A DNA stretch of 64,000 nt, from assembly GCA_022376925.1 (NCBI GenBank), contig JAIOJX010000027.1, positions 20,539,471 through 20,603,470 on the forward strand, written 5' to 3'. The notes beneath the pieces are model-generated. The model worked only from the letters and a program-made list of their open reading frames with translations. It was not told the origin of the DNA and searched no databases. The position numbers and the translations under genes are program-made. Positions 51,882 through 62,584 of the stretch are shown here, one piece after another; position 1 is the stretch's first letter, and the number at the start of each line of letters is the position of its first letter. This DNA is from Tragulus kanchil. Lineage: Eukaryota; Chordata; Mammalia; Artiodactyla; Tragulidae.

Positions 51882-52195
51882 GATTCATTTATTTATTTTG
51901 GTGGGGGGTGGGGTGGGGAGGGAGGGGAGCAGGCGGGCTACTTCTATTGGTCTTTCATTTCTCTATTTTCATCCGTCTTTGTTTTTTGGCCCGTGTGGGC
52001 CTCCCATCACAGTGGCGTCTCTCGTCGCAGAGTGCCGGCTCTGGGCGCATGCGCCCCAGAGCTCCGGCTCAGCAATTGGACACATCAGTCCAGCCGCTCT
52101 GTAGCACATGGGATCTTCCCAGGCCAGGGATCGAACCGGCGCCCCTTGCACTGCAAGGCGTTGTCCTTACCCACTGGACCACCAGGGAAGCCCAG
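51882..52195 (-). mobile_element. Long tRNA-derived SINE
   Basis: Reverse complement of the long SINE: 'cttctattggtctttcattt', 'gtgtgggcctcccatcacag', 'gggatcgaaccggcgcccct', 'ggaccaccagggaagccc'. It is flanked by direct repeats, 'agaagccagtctctttaa' at 51864-51881 and again at 52193-52210, a clean target-site duplication that marks a young insertion. Confidence 0.96.
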
Positions 52196-52210
52196 AAGCC
52201 AGTCTCTTTA

Positions 52211-52951
52211 ATCCCTTCATCCCCGAAGCGACATACCATGGCTTTGCTTAAATTCCACTCGTCAAACAGACCAATCCTGGTACAACGGGGAAGACACCAG
52301 GAGATGGGGATTATTGAGGGCTGTTTTGGAGGCTGGCTACCATGTACCTCTTTCTCGAGAAGCCTGTGGAAGAGGTGCTCCAAAGAAGACAAAGAAGAAA
52401 GCCAAAGACAATATACATATGACTAATCTGGCAACATACATATCTGTAAACAACAAAACTCCGTGAAAGTTCAAAGTAAAACAAAAGTTTTTTTTAAAAA
52501 AAAAAGAAAGAAAGAAAGCGAAACACAGAGCAAGAGAGAGGAAACAGAACCCTCACGCTGAAAGCAAGAAAGAAAATCCTCAAGCTGAGGGTGAAGCGAA
52601 GTCCTGAGAGGCGAGTTCTACAGAAGACCTAGCGGGGTGCTGGTCCAGACTGAGCAGAAGGACAAAGGGAACCAGGAAGGACGCCTCCAAGCCCTCACCC
52701 CCAAATCAAGCCAATGTGCTGAATAACTGATAGAGCTGAAAATCTTAACAGAGACAATGTTCAGTTCTATCACAATTAGGAGATGAATCGCAGATAGTTA
52801 CATAGGAAAGTACACAAGTTTTTTTTAAAAGAGTAATCATTAACCCCACGGAAAACAAAAGGCTCTATGAGAAAGAGGAGGGCTGGCAGAGAACAGTGCT
52901 TGGCTCAGCTTTAAACAATATTTACGTAGCTATAATAATGCAAACACTGAC
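52211..52951. other. Unassigned sequence with A-rich tract
   Basis: 'catatgactaatctggcaac' and following (52420-52470) matches the stretch at 43040-43080. An A-rich tract with AAAG units lies at 52490-52520. The rest may be old L1 but is not assignable. Confidence 0.4.
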
Positions 52952-53204
52952 CACTGATTTTACGAAAAGGATGATATAACTGTGTCGACGTGGAGGGGGT
53001 GGGAATTCGCTGTGGGAGTAACGAGCTGGGGATTTCATACAGTAGGAAGTCGAAACAATCTAAGACAAAAACTAAGGAATGCAAGTATAATTGCATCACT
53101 TAGAAACAAGGAGATCAATACATAGAAGAAACAGCAGAAAGCACTGGAAGCGTCTGTCCCCGGGGACCGTCAGAAACAGAGAAGGATGGAGGAAGAACCT
53201 ACAG

Positions 53205-53290
53205 TTTCACTGAAAGTTTAATCCTTTCCCTTGACTTTTTGACCGTGGACATATATTCCTCGATCAAAATTAACTTAAAAGTCAAAATAT
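53205..53290 (+). mobile_element. Possible old L1 3' end
   Basis: 'ccttgactttttgaccgtgg' followed by 'acatatattcctcgatcaaa' resembles the 'tttttgaccatgtgcatgta' segment of L1M 3' ends. Weak. Repeated at about 54311-54396. Confidence 0.35.
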
Positions 53291-54059
53291 TTTCCTAGCT
53301 AAACAAACCCTTCTACCGGCTTGTACGAAAGACCAGCCTGTATTCATTCTGCTCTCTGGACTCCAATCATAGAGAATAGTGTCATTTCAGAAGACACTAA
53401 CCAGGACGAGTAATTGGAGCTCACCCGGCAGGCCTGGTCTACACGGGGCTCCATGTTGCCTCCCATCCCACTGAAAAAATGCATCTGTGCTCATGAAGCC
53501 AGGCACTGCTAATTGCTTTCTGACCAACTGCCAGCTATGTGGCAAGATACCAAAAACAGGGACAAAGACAGTTTTAGAGATGACAGCCCTCTTTAGCCTC
53601 TTTCCTATGTGGGCCATAAGAGACCACAAGAAACACCTGACTTCTGGAAGGTCCGCCCAGGCACCTCAAACGCCAATATTACCCTGCAGGCTCTCTGAGC
53701 ACTTGTGAAGGACTGAGGGTCCGAGGCAGGGCTTTCCATGTTTTCTCACCCTGAGAGTTTGACCCCAGAGCTTAGAAAACTACTTTTCTCCCTTTTACTT
53801 GGATGTGGTTTGTGGACGGGCGGATGAGCAAAAGAACGGAGGTCTGTCCCTTCACAGGAGGCTTGTGCCCAGGTGTCACCTTCAGAAGCACGACCGCGTG
53901 GTCGGTGCCATTCTAAATGCGGGCTTCTTTGTGCCGATCACATCAGGCCTGTGCTTCGAAGAGAATACTGGCAATTCTAAACAGCCTCACTGCCTAATTA
54001 GGGCCTTAAAAAGTGTTCATCTTAGAAAACTAAATATGCATGCAACATCGCTGTGCCCA
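53291..54059. other. Unassigned SINE-free sequence (repeated at 54397-55165)
   Basis: About 770 bp without recognised repeats. Short frames on both strands show no domain. Present twice. Confidence 0.45.
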
Positions 54060-55309
54060 CTGATGATACGAAAAGGATGAAATAACGGTGTCGACGTGGA
54101 GGGGGTGGGAATTCGCTGTGGGAGTAACGAGCTGGGGATTTCATACAGTAGGAAGTCGAAACAATCTAAGACAAAAACTAAGGAATGCAAGTATAATTGC
54201 ATCACTTAGAAACAAGGAGATCAATACATAGAAGAAACAGCAGAAAGCACTGGAAGCGTCTGTCCCCGGGGACCGTCAGAAACAGAGAAGGATGGAGGAA
54301 GAACCTACAGTTTCACTGAAAGTTTAATCCTTTCCCTTGACTTTTTGACCGTGGACATATATTCCTCGATCAAAATTAACTTAAAAGTCAAAATATTTTC
54401 CTAGCTAAACAAACCCTTCTACCGGCTTGTACGAAAGACCAGCCTGTATTCATTCTGCTCTCTGGACTCCAATCATAGAGAATAGTGTCATTTCAGAAGA
54501 CACTAACCAGGACGAGTAATTGGAGCTCACCCGGCAGGCCTGGTCTACACGGGGCTCCATGTTGCCTCCCATCCCACTGAAAAAATGCATCTGTGCTCAT
54601 GAAGCCAGGCACTGCTAATTGCTTTCTGACCAACTGCCAGCTATGTGGCAAGATACCAAAAACAGGGACAAAGACAGTTTTAGAGATGACAGCCCTCTTT
54701 AGCCTCTTTCCTATGTGGGCCATAAGAGACCACAAGAAACACCTGACTTCTGGAAGGTCCGCCCAGGCACCTCAAACGCCAATATTACCCTGCAGGCTCT
54801 CTGAGCACTTGTGAAGGACTGAGGGTCCGAGGCAGGGCTTTCCATGTTTTCTCACCCTGAGAGTTTGACCCCAGAGCTTAGAAAACTACTTTTCTCCCTT
54901 TTACTTGGATGTGGTTTGTGGACGGGCGGATGAGCAAAAGAACGGAGGTCTGTCCCTTCACAGGAGGCTTGTGCCCAGGTGTCACCTTCAGAAGCACGAC
55001 CGCGTGGTCGGTGCCATTCTAAATGCGGGCTTCTTTGTGCCGATCACATCAGGCCTGTGCTTCGAAGAGAATACTGGCAATTCTAAACAGCCTCACTGCC
55101 TAATTAGGGCCTTAAAAAGTGTTCATCTTAGAAAACTAAATATGCATGCAACATCGCTGTGCCCAAAACATTTTTGGAACATCTCTTTGGAAATTCACTT
55201 TGGAGTCCAAAGCACAATGTTGAGAACAGACTCACTGGTGCTCATCATCTCTGGGTGGGGTGGGGGTGGGGGTCTGGGTTTCAGAAGCCGTCATGATCTG
55301 GCAAGTGGC

Positions 55310-55495
55310 TTCAAATCTATGTATGCAGTACAACAATGTAAAGCAACTACGCTCCAGTAAAAATGAATAAAACAAAACAATAAAAAAAGGAGGCGATATA
55401 CGTATACGTATGGCTGATTCAGCCTGCTACATGGCAGAGATGGACACAGGGTAAACCAACGACACTCCAATGAAGATTAATTCAAAAAGATACAC
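55310..55495 (+). mobile_element. L1 3' ends (two pieces)
   Basis: 'acaacaatgtaaagcaacta' and 'ctccagtaaaaatgaataaa', then 'gatatacgtatacgtatggc', 'tgattcagcctgctacatgg' and 'actccaatgaagattaattc'. Both are terminal sequences of artiodactyl L1 elements placed in tandem. Confidence 0.7.
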
Positions 55496-55499
55496 ACAC

Positions 55500-55712
55500 C
55501 ATGGTGTCCCTGGTGGCTCAGCAGTAAAGCATCTCCCTGCGATGAAGGGGACGTGGGTTTGATCCCTGGGCTGGGAACATCCCCTGGAGGAGGAAACGGC
55601 AACCCACTCCAGGATTCTTGCCTGGGAAGTCCCATGGACAGAGGAGCCTGGCGGGCGGCCGTCCATGGGGTCCAAAGAGCCAGACGGAGCTTAGTGACTG
55701 AGTATCCACGCA
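55500..55712 (+). mobile_element. Bov-A2 SINE
   Basis: 'gtgtccctggtggctcagca', 'gggtttgatccctgggctgg', 'ggaagtcccatggacagagg', 'agcttagtgactgagtatcc'. Inserted at the A-rich end of the L1 piece. Confidence 0.95.
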
Positions 55713-56429
55713 CACACGTATACAAAGAAGAGCTGTATATGAAAAAGCTGTCTTGAAGTGCTGTTTAAACGAGTCTCCTACTGAAAGATCCCTGAAGTGG
55801 GCCCTGCTGCGGCGTCCTGTGGGGAGGCCAGGCCTCGCTCCCTGTCAGCTGCTCCCTCGGGTGAGGTCTGGACCCCGGGGTGCTCAGCGGCCCCACCAGC
55901 GGTAAAGACGCCTCGCCAGCCTCGAAGCCCGTGACTCAGGAGCTCCCCGTGCCAGCAGGCCAGAAACAAGCCAGAAGCTGCCACGGTCCACAAGCCCAAA
56001 CAGCCAGGTCGTGCCAGGGAGAGAGGGAGCCTGTGAAGCAGCACAGAAAAATTAGTATCTGGCAGCAGCCCTGGGACAATCTGTCAGAGAAGAGGTCTGG
56101 CTGCAGGAGAGCAGGGCGAGAGGCGGGGAGGAGGGGCCCCGGGGCGGCGGGGGAGGGGCGTGCACACGGGACTTCTGGGGCTGCAGCCCTCGGCGCCCCC
56201 TCCCCAGCCCAGCCACCTGCTCCGGGCCTCGGGCGTCAGGCAAGCGCTGGGAGGTTGGGAGCAGCACACTCAACCCGCAGGCCAGCTCCCCGCCCAGAGG
56301 AAGGAGACCCGCCACTTGTCTCCCACCTTCGGAGAGAGGCCAGTCCCACCTCTGGGGCCGCGCCTGGCACAGCAGGGGCATCTCGCAGGACTGCCCGAAC
56401 ACCAAGGCCACAAATGCACCTGTCTATGG
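55713..56429. other. Unassigned GC-rich sequence
   Basis: About 700 bp, GC-rich at 55790-56370. Open frames up to about 200 codons exist on both strands, as expected for this composition, with no recognisable domain. Confidence 0.45.
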
Positions 56430-57045
56430 CACAGAGACAGACTCACAGACACAGAAGACAGACTTGTGGTTCCCAAGGGGGAGAGGGGCTGGGGAGGGGT
56501 GGTTAAGAGGTTGGGATTAGCAGATTCAAGCTATTAAATAGCAGATAGGAAAAAAAAAAAATCCTACTGTGTAGCACAGGAAACTATATTCAATATCCTA
56601 TGATAGGGCTTCCCTGGTGGTCCAGTGGGTAAGGGCACCGCCTTGCAATGCAAAGTGTGCCGGTTCGATCCCTGGCCTGGGAAGATGCCACGTGCCACGG
56701 AGTGGCTGGATCGGTGTGTCCAATTACCGAGCCGGAGCTCTGGAGCACATGCGTCCAGAGCCGGTGCTCTGCAGCCAGAGAGGCCACTGCGATGGAAGGC
56801 CCACACGGACCAAAGAACAAACATGGATGAAAAATTAATAAATGAAAGACCAATAGAAATGGCCAAAAAAAAAAAATATATATATATATATATATACCCT
56901 ATGACAAAACATAATGGAGAAGAATAAGAAAAAGAATATATATATATATATATATATATATACCACAGAATCACTTTGCTGTCAAGTAGAAATTAATACA
57001 ACATTGTAAATCAACTATAATGTAATAAAATAATGTTTTAACAGC
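56430..57045 (+). mobile_element. L1 3'UTR split by a SINE
   Basis: 'gacttgtggttcccaagggg', 'gtagcacaggaaactatatt', 'caatatcctatgata' then, after the SINE, 'accctatgacaaaacataat' and 'gaatcactttgctgtcaagt', 'acaacattgtaaatcaacta'. 'atatcctatgata' and 'ataccctatgaca' flank the SINE as a 13 bp target-site duplication with two mismatches. (TA)n runs lie at 56878-56896 and 56938-56962. Confidence 0.88.
56606..56877 (+). mobile_element. Long tRNA-derived SINE nested in L1
   Basis: 'gggcttccctggtggtccag', 'cggttcgatccctggcctgg', 'gagctctggagcacatgcgt', 'atgaaagaccaatagaaatg', then an A12 tail merging into TA repeats. Confidence 0.95.
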
Positions 57046-57059
57046 ATCATCAAGGGGAA

Positions 57060-57165
57060 GGCGATGTGTCTGCCTGCCTGTGGCTGATTCCTGGTTATGT
57101 ACGGCAGAAACCAGCACAGCACTGCAAAGCACGTACCTTCCAACTCAAAACAAATTAATAAAACA
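57060..57165 (+). mobile_element. L1 3' end
   Basis: 'gtggctgattcctggttatg', 'tacggcagaaaccagcacag' and 'caaattaataaaacacacac'. Terminal part of an artiodactyl L1 with short CA tail. Confidence 0.65.
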
Positions 57166-57458
57166 CACACACACAAAACTGTGTCAACGCCCACAGGTCT
57201 TCGTGGAGCCTCCTCCCGCTGAAAGGAGGGGAAGCTTTGCACCACCCAGCAATAGCCTCCCTCGAGGCTCCGCGAGCCGCCGGAGGACGGTCACCAGGCT
57301 CCCCGAGAGCGATCATCCGGACCCGTCGCCAAGCCCGGCCATGAAGACCCCCCTGGAAGACCAGGTGCCTGCCCTCGAGCCTCCGCGCCCAGCCAGACAC
57401 AGTCACAGACGCTGAGCTGCCGCCCTCCCCGCCCAGCGGCGCAGGGCCCTGAGAGCAG
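57166..57458. other. Unassigned GC-rich sequence
   Basis: No recognised repeat or gene. Confidence 0.4.
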
Positions 57459-57544
57459 AGGCCCCGGACAGCGCCCAGGGCCTGCAGGGAGCCGGGCAGA
57501 GCTGCAAGCCAGAGGATGTCAGTGTGTCCGTGCGTGTGCGCGTG

Positions 57545-57757
57545 GACTCACGCTCAGTCCTGTCCAACTCTTTGGGAGCCCAGGGATGGCAGCCCACGCA
57601 GGCTCCTCTGTCCCTGGGACTTCCCAGGCAGGACTGCTGGAGTGGGTTGCCGTCTCCACCTCCAGAGGATCTCCCTGACCCAGGCGTTGAACCCGCACCT
57701 CCTGTGTCTCCTGCACTGGCAGGCGGGCTCTGGACCACGGAGCCACCTGGGACATCC
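57545..57757 (-). mobile_element. Bov-A2 SINE
   Basis: 'cacgctcagtcctgtccaac', 'ggacttcccaggcaggactg', 'ggagtgggttgccgtctcca', 'ggaccacggagccacctggg'. Duplicate at 58663-58873. Confidence 0.95.
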
Positions 57758-58227
57758 GAGGAGCTCAGATTTGGCAGCAAATCTGGCCTCCAGACGCGGT
57801 GGCCTCATTTTGATTCTAACGGGGCTGCAGTCCATCCTCGGATTGGCAGGCAGGTGGGGAAGGGAGGAAGGAGGGGAGAGAATCGTCCGTGGTGGGTCTG
57901 GGGCCCCGTCCTGCGTGGCCTGGTGCCCCAGCGGGCAGAGCCCTGCGGGGGCGGTGAGTTCTGGGCGCTCGCCCCACCCTGGGGCCAGCGGAGGAACTGC
58001 AGCCTCCATAGAAAGAGCGGTGATAGCGATCACCCCCACAGGCTGGATGAACTCCCCGCTGTGGCTTGGCGGGGACAGAGGCCCTGGGGCAGCAGAAATT
58101 CCTGGTCCGTGCTTGCAGAGGGCTCCGTGCTTGCTCTGCCATTGGAGACAGACGCCTCCCAGCATGAAGAGCCCTCCGCCAGCAGGCCGGAGTCCCCACT
58201 TGGACATCCTCTCCCATACAATGTAAG
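57758..58227. other. Unassigned sequence (repeated at 58874-59343)
   Basis: GC-rich. Long overlapping open frames on both strands (to about 370 codons on the plus strand at 58227-59342) run through SINEs on either side and across the duplication join. I do not regard them as genes. Confidence 0.45.
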
Positions 58228-58430
58228 TGTGGTGGGAAAGAATTCGCCTGCCAATCAATGCAGGAGACAGCAGAGACGCAGGTTCCAGCCCTGGGTCTGG
58301 AAGATCCCCCTGGAGGAGGGCACGGCCACCCCTCCAGTGCTGTTACCTGGAGAACCCCGTGGACAGAGGAGCCTGGCGGGTGACAGTCCACAGGGTCGCG
58401 GAGAGTCGGACACCACTGAGCGACTTAGCC
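58228..58430 (+). mobile_element. Bov-A2 SINE, head truncated
   Basis: 'gaaagaattcgcctgccaat', 'aagatccccctggaggagg', 'gaaccccgtggacagaggag', 'gacaccactgagcgactta'. Duplicate at 59344-59550. Confidence 0.92.
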
Positions 58431-58466
58431 CGTCGCGCTCTCTGTCCCCTGAAGAACGAATTACCA

Positions 58467-58560
58467 CTGGGGCTCCCTGCTGGCCCAGAGGTTAGGACTC
58501 CACTGGTGCTGGGGCCACAGGTTCAAGTCCTGGTTGGGGAACTAAGTCCGCATCCCTGGA
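58467..58560 (+). mobile_element. tRNA-derived SINE cut at a junction
   Basis: 'tggggctccctgctggccca', 'gaggttaggactccactggt', 'aagtcctggttggggaac'. Complete form at 59583-59715. Confidence 0.88.
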
Positions 58561-58662
58561 GCCCAGGGGGGCCTAGAGGCCCCGGACAGCGCCCAGGGCC
58601 TGCAGGGAGCCGGGCAGAGCTGCAAGCCAGAGGATGTCAGTGTGTCCGTGCGTGCGCGTGGA

Positions 58663-58873
58663 CTCACGCTCAGTCCTGTCCAACTCTTTGGGAGCCCAGG
58701 GATGGCAGCCCACGCAGGCTCCTCTGTCCCTGGGACTTCCCAGGCAGGACTGCTGGAGTGGGTTGCCGTCTCCACCTCCAGAGGATCTCCCTGACCCAGG
58801 CGTTGAACCCGCACCTCCTGTGTCTCCTGCACTGGCAGGCGGGCTCTGGACCACGGAGCCACCTGGGACATCC
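58663..58873 (-). mobile_element. Bov-A2 SINE (copy 2 of duplication 18)
   Basis: Second-copy version of 57545-57757. Confidence 0.95.
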
Positions 58874-59343
58874 GAGGAGCTCAGATTTGGCAGCAAATCT
58901 GGCCTCCAGACGCGGTGGCCTCATTTTGATTCTAACGGGGCTGCAGTCCATCCTCGGATTGGCAGGCAGGTGGGGAAGGGAGGAAGGAGGGGAGAGAATC
59001 GTCCGTGGTGGGTCTGGGGCCCCGTCCTGCGTGGCCTGGTGCCCCAGCGGGCAGAGCCCTGCGGGGGCGGTGAGTTCTGGGCGCTCGCCCCACCCTGGGG
59101 CCAGCGGAGGAACTGCAGCCTCCATAGAAAGAGCGGTGATAGCGATCACCCCCACAGGCTGGATGAACTCCCCGCTGTGGCTTGGCGGGGACAGAGGCCC
59201 TGGGGCAGCAGAAATTCCTGGTCCGTGCTTGCAGAGGGCTCCGTGCTTGCTCTGCCATTGGAGACAGACGCCTCCCAGCATGAAGAGCCCTCCGCCAGCA
59301 GGCCGGAGTCCCCACTTGGACATCCTCTCCCATACAATGTAAG

Positions 59344-59550
59344 TGTGGTGGGAAAGAATTCGCCTGCCAATCAATGCAGGAGACAGCAGAGACGCAGGTT
59401 CCAGCCCTGGGTCTGGAAGATCCCCCTGGAGGAGGGCACGGCCACCCCTCCAGTGCTGTTACCTGGAGAACCCCGTGGACAGAGGAGCCTGGCGGGTGAC
59501 AGTCCACAGGGTCGCGGAGAGTCGGACACCACTGAGCGACTTAGCCCGCG
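59344..59550 (+). mobile_element. Bov-A2 SINE, head truncated (copy 2 of duplication 18)
   Basis: Second-copy version of 58228-58430. Confidence 0.92.
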
Positions 59551-59582
59551 TGCGCGCTCTCTGTCCCCTGAAGAACGAATTA

Positions 59583-59718
59583 CCACTGGGGCTCCCTGCT
59601 GGCCCAGAGGTTAGGACTCCACTGGTGCTGGGGCCACAGGTTCAAGTCCTGGTTGGGGGAACTAAGATCCCGCATGCTGCCTGGAGCAGCCAAAAAGTAA
59701 ATTAAAGAAAAAAAGAGT
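59583..59718 (+). mobile_element. tRNA-derived SINE (complete)
   Basis: Same SINE as 58467-58560 but intact to its A-rich tail: 'taagatcccgcatgctgcct', 'ggagcagccaaaaagtaaat'. Confidence 0.9.
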
Positions 59719-60431
59719 TATTGCTTTAACAAAAGACAAAGGATAAGCTATTATTGTGGCCACTAACACCGGAGGCAAAGGACAAGGCGGGGGTCTTCAG
59801 ACCCAGGGAAGCTGTCTGCTGGAAAAGAGCACAGCAGGATTCCTCACCAAGGGGCGGAGGGGAGAGGGGCTGCTGGAGACCCGGGAGCACAGCTCCCAGG
59901 AGGGACGACCCCAGAAAGAGGAGCGGGGCCCGGCTCGGTGAGTCTCTCTCTCAACCAAGGATGAAATCTGGCTCTCATCTGCCTTCACCTAAATACAAAT
60001 AGAAAACCGAGACCCATTCACTGGTTCTGGCCCGTCTGTGGGAGGAGGGCCCACCTCTCAGAAGCTGCAGGATACCCATTCCTATCAGAGACAGAGCACC
60101 TGAAATGAGCTCCTGCCCAAGGGCACCGAGGTGCTGCCCTCTCACCTGGGCGTCCCCTGCCAGAGGACGGTGTTCCCTACTCCACGTGCTTCTCTTCAAG
60201 AGAGGGGGAAATCTGGTTCCACCTGCCCAAAAAGCAGAGGCTCTCAGGGTCCTCGCCGGCACAAACCCCTCACCCACGACAGGGGCTTCCCGGGGCGGTG
60301 GGCTGCCCTGTGAGCCCACAGCGGCCCCAGTAAAGAGACGAGTTGCTCGTCTGACCCGGGCCGGCCTTCCCCTCCCTGACCCAAAGTGCCCGCGTCTCTG
60401 AGCTGAGGGGGCCTCTGCTCCTGACGACATG
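59719..60431. other. Unassigned sequence, no gene seen
   Basis: About 710 bp of non-duplicated, SINE-free, GC-rich sequence. Opposing open frames of about 100-150 codons without domains. Confidence 0.45.
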
Positions 60432-60570
60432 AAAGTCATCTAGGGAGCTTTTAAAAAAAATACAACAATCTGGAGTTCCTTCTGGGTCTGTTGTATCAGA
60501 AGCACTCGGGAAGGCGCCAGGGCATCTTGAGTTTTTAAAGCTCCCCGGTGATTCTCAGTCACGTCCGACC
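60432..60570. mobile_element. hAT (Charlie/MER5-type) element
   Basis: 'agggagcttttaaaaaaaat' near one end and 'gtttttaaagctccccggtg' followed by 'attctcagt' near the other are the inverted, near-palindromic arms of this group. The middle is diverged. Subfamily not certain. Confidence 0.5.
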
Positions 60571-60579
60571 CTTTGTTCC

Positions 60580-60797
60580 CAGGCGGCGTTCGTGGTAAAG
60601 AGCCCGCCTGCCAGTGCAGGAGACACGAGAGAGGTGGGCTCGATCCCTGGGTCGGGAAGATCCCCTGGAGGAGGGCGTGACACTCCATTCCAGGATTCTT
60701 GCCTGGAGAACGCCTGGACAGAGGAGCCCGCGGACCCCCGTGCACAGGGTCATGGGGAGGACGACGCGACGGAGAGACGGAGCACATGCACACGGGA
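60580..60797 (+). mobile_element. Bov-A2 SINE
   Basis: 'gtggtaaagagcccgcctgc', 'ctcgatccctgggtcgggaa', 'gatcccctggaggagggc', 'caggattcttgcctggagaa'. The tail is CpG-rich ('gacgacgcgacgg'). CpG preservation suggests a fairly young element or low methylation. Confidence 0.94.
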
Positions 60798-61254
60798 GAC
60801 TGCTGGACAGCCTGGCGGTGCGGCCTGCGGCTGCTGCCCTGGGAGGGCCATCTGGCTATCCTGAGTTTATAAACCTGACCCGAAAGGCGGCTTTTTCTTT
60901 CCTAGGAAGAGGCCTGCCCAGGGGGCTGGCTAATGCAGGCAATTCAGCAAGGAGGTGAGAGGGGACAGGTCATACATCAAGACACCACCAGACACTCACG
61001 GCCTCACTCGACCTGGAAGCGGGGGGAGAGGAAAAGCCTGGGCGGTTGTCTGGGTCTCGGAGAACTCGGAAACAATCCAGAACTCATCAACAAGCACCCT
61101 GAGATTAGGGGATCCACGGGAGAAGAAAGATGCGAAAACAATTAAGGTATCCACAGTGCCCCCTCCACCTTAATCAGCCTCCGGGGTTGATCAGAGGAAG
61201 GAAAGACCCCCCCCTCTCCACCCAGCTGCTCTGCGTCATCCTGCCTCAGGCCTT
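60798..61254. other. Unassigned sequence, no gene seen
   Basis: No recognised repeat or credible coding region. Confidence 0.45.
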
Positions 61255-61445
61255 GACCGCTGTGTGGCCTTGAGCAGAGTCCTCAACCTCTCTGGGCCTT
61301 GGCTGCTTGTTTCACACAGAGGGAGACTCATGAAGGTGACAGGCTTCCGAGGGTTTCGGCGAAATCCTGAGTTCACATCAAGTCTCCACTACAGTGCTGG
61401 GTACACAGGAAACACTCAACAAGGGCTAAAAATTATTCACAAGGA
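61255..61445 (+). mobile_element. MIR SINE
   Basis: 'ctgtgtggccttgagcagag', 'tcctcaacctctctgggcct', then 'cactacagtgctgggtacac' and 'aggaaacactcaacaaggg' follow MIR ('ctgtgtgaccttgggcaagt', 'cttaacctctctgtgcct', 'cagtgcctggcacata'). The middle is diverged. Duplicate from 62407. Confidence 0.8.
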
Positions 61446-62406
61446 AGGTCCCCAACGGCGAAATAAACTGGGAAAACGCTGGGCTTAAGATAAAGAGGCT
61501 TCTTCAAGGCAAGGTTTCTGCAAGGCAAGTTTTCTCAAAATAACAATATTAATAAGGATGATGAGAGGGATCTCAAAAGTCAGAAGGATTAAAGTGAATG
61601 AAGGATGTGGAACACACAGCCCCAGAGCGCGCATCCTGGGCCCTTCGTAAACCCTGCCGCTGGGGGCTATTAACAAGCCGGGAAGCTTCCGGAGGAGGAG
61701 CAGGGCTGCGGCCCGGCCGGAGTCGGGCGCCTCTCCTGTGCAGCATCTCGCAGGAGCCGTGCGGTCGAGGAAGCACGTGCTGGGGAAGCGCCTGCCCCGC
61801 CAGGTCCCAGCCTCCTCCCAGCGCGCTCGTGCGTTCCTCCAGGCTCAACACAGACTTACTTCCACTAAACTGAATTGTGACGATTCCCCTCATTTAATTT
61901 ATTAAGAGACCCAGTGACCCACGAGAGACTTCTGGATCCACGTGGGCGCTCCGCGGCTGTGACCTTCTCGCCCAGGGTGTGACTTCAGCGGCGTCTCCCG
62001 CGCTACAGGCTGAGCCCCGGCCTGGTCCTGGGTCCTCCCCTGGTTCTTCATTTCCTGCGGTCTATCATCTCTCTGATAAATGTTGAACCAGGGGAAGGTC
62101 CTATTTAATTGCCTTAAAGATATCGAACAAGCCAGGGTGGAGGTCATCTCAGTGCCGACCCTTGTATTTTTCTAACTCCAGGTCTGGTTACTTAGTTACT
62201 CAGCCAGCTGCAGGGGAAGGAGGCAGCCCAGCCGCCACGGGGACCGGGCAGACTTCACCCGGCAGGTGGAGGGGAAGCCAGGAGAAGGGCCATTAGGACT
62301 CAGAGGCGGGCCGGACGGGCTCTTCCCAGGTATTCGCAGCCCGCGGAGGGCAGCCCATTACACAGACCAAATCAGCAAAGGTTCTAGGTGACACGGTTCC
62401 TGCCGT
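61446..62406. other. Unassigned sequence (repeated at 62585-63547)
   Basis: About 960 bp without SINEs. 61610-61840 is CpG-containing and GC-rich. A plus-strand 91-codon frame and opposing minus frames lack domains. Confidence 0.45.
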
Positions 62407-62584
62407 CCTTGAGCAGAGTCCTCAACCTCTCTGGGCCTTGGCTGCTTGTTTCACACAGAGGGAGACTCATGAAGGTGACAGGCTTCCGAGGGTTTCGGCG
62501 AAATCCTGAGTTCACATCAAGTCTCCACTACAGTGCTGGGTACACAGGAAACACTCAACAAGGGCTAAAAATTATTCACAAGGA
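62407..62584 (+). mobile_element. MIR SINE, headless second copy
   Basis: Second-copy version of 61268-61445. The missing 5' part coincides with the duplication join. Confidence 0.8.

Larger units (their letters stand above)
52952..55165. repeat. Tandem duplication 17 (unit about 1.1 kb)
   Basis: Copy 1 is 52952-54059 and copy 2 is 54060-55165, directly abutting. The first 30 bp of copy 2 are altered ('gatgatacg', 'gaaataacggtg' for 'gattttacg', 'gatataactgtg'); the remainder appears identical. Confidence 0.95.
57459..59684. repeat. Tandem duplication 18 (unit about 1.11 kb)
   Basis: Copy 1 is 57459-58560 and copy 2 is 58577-59684, with about 16 bp of filler. The end of copy 1 is degraded ('ggttggggaactaagtccgc' versus 'ggttgggggaactaagatcc'). 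Copy 2 lacks 'tgtg' near 58652 and has 'cgcgtgcgcgctc' where copy 1 has 'cgtcgcgctc'. Contains two Bov-A2 elements and one SINE head. Confidence 0.95.

Noticed and set aside
972..56877. True tRNA genes at SINE heads
   Set aside because: The heads contain B-box-like 'ggttcgatcc' but lack a complete tRNA cloverleaf and are followed by SINE bodies. They are SINE promoters.
57524..59614. Plus- and minus-strand open frames of 191-371 codons
   Set aside because: They consist largely of Bov-A2 translated in several frames, cross the join of duplication 18, and repeat identically in both copies.
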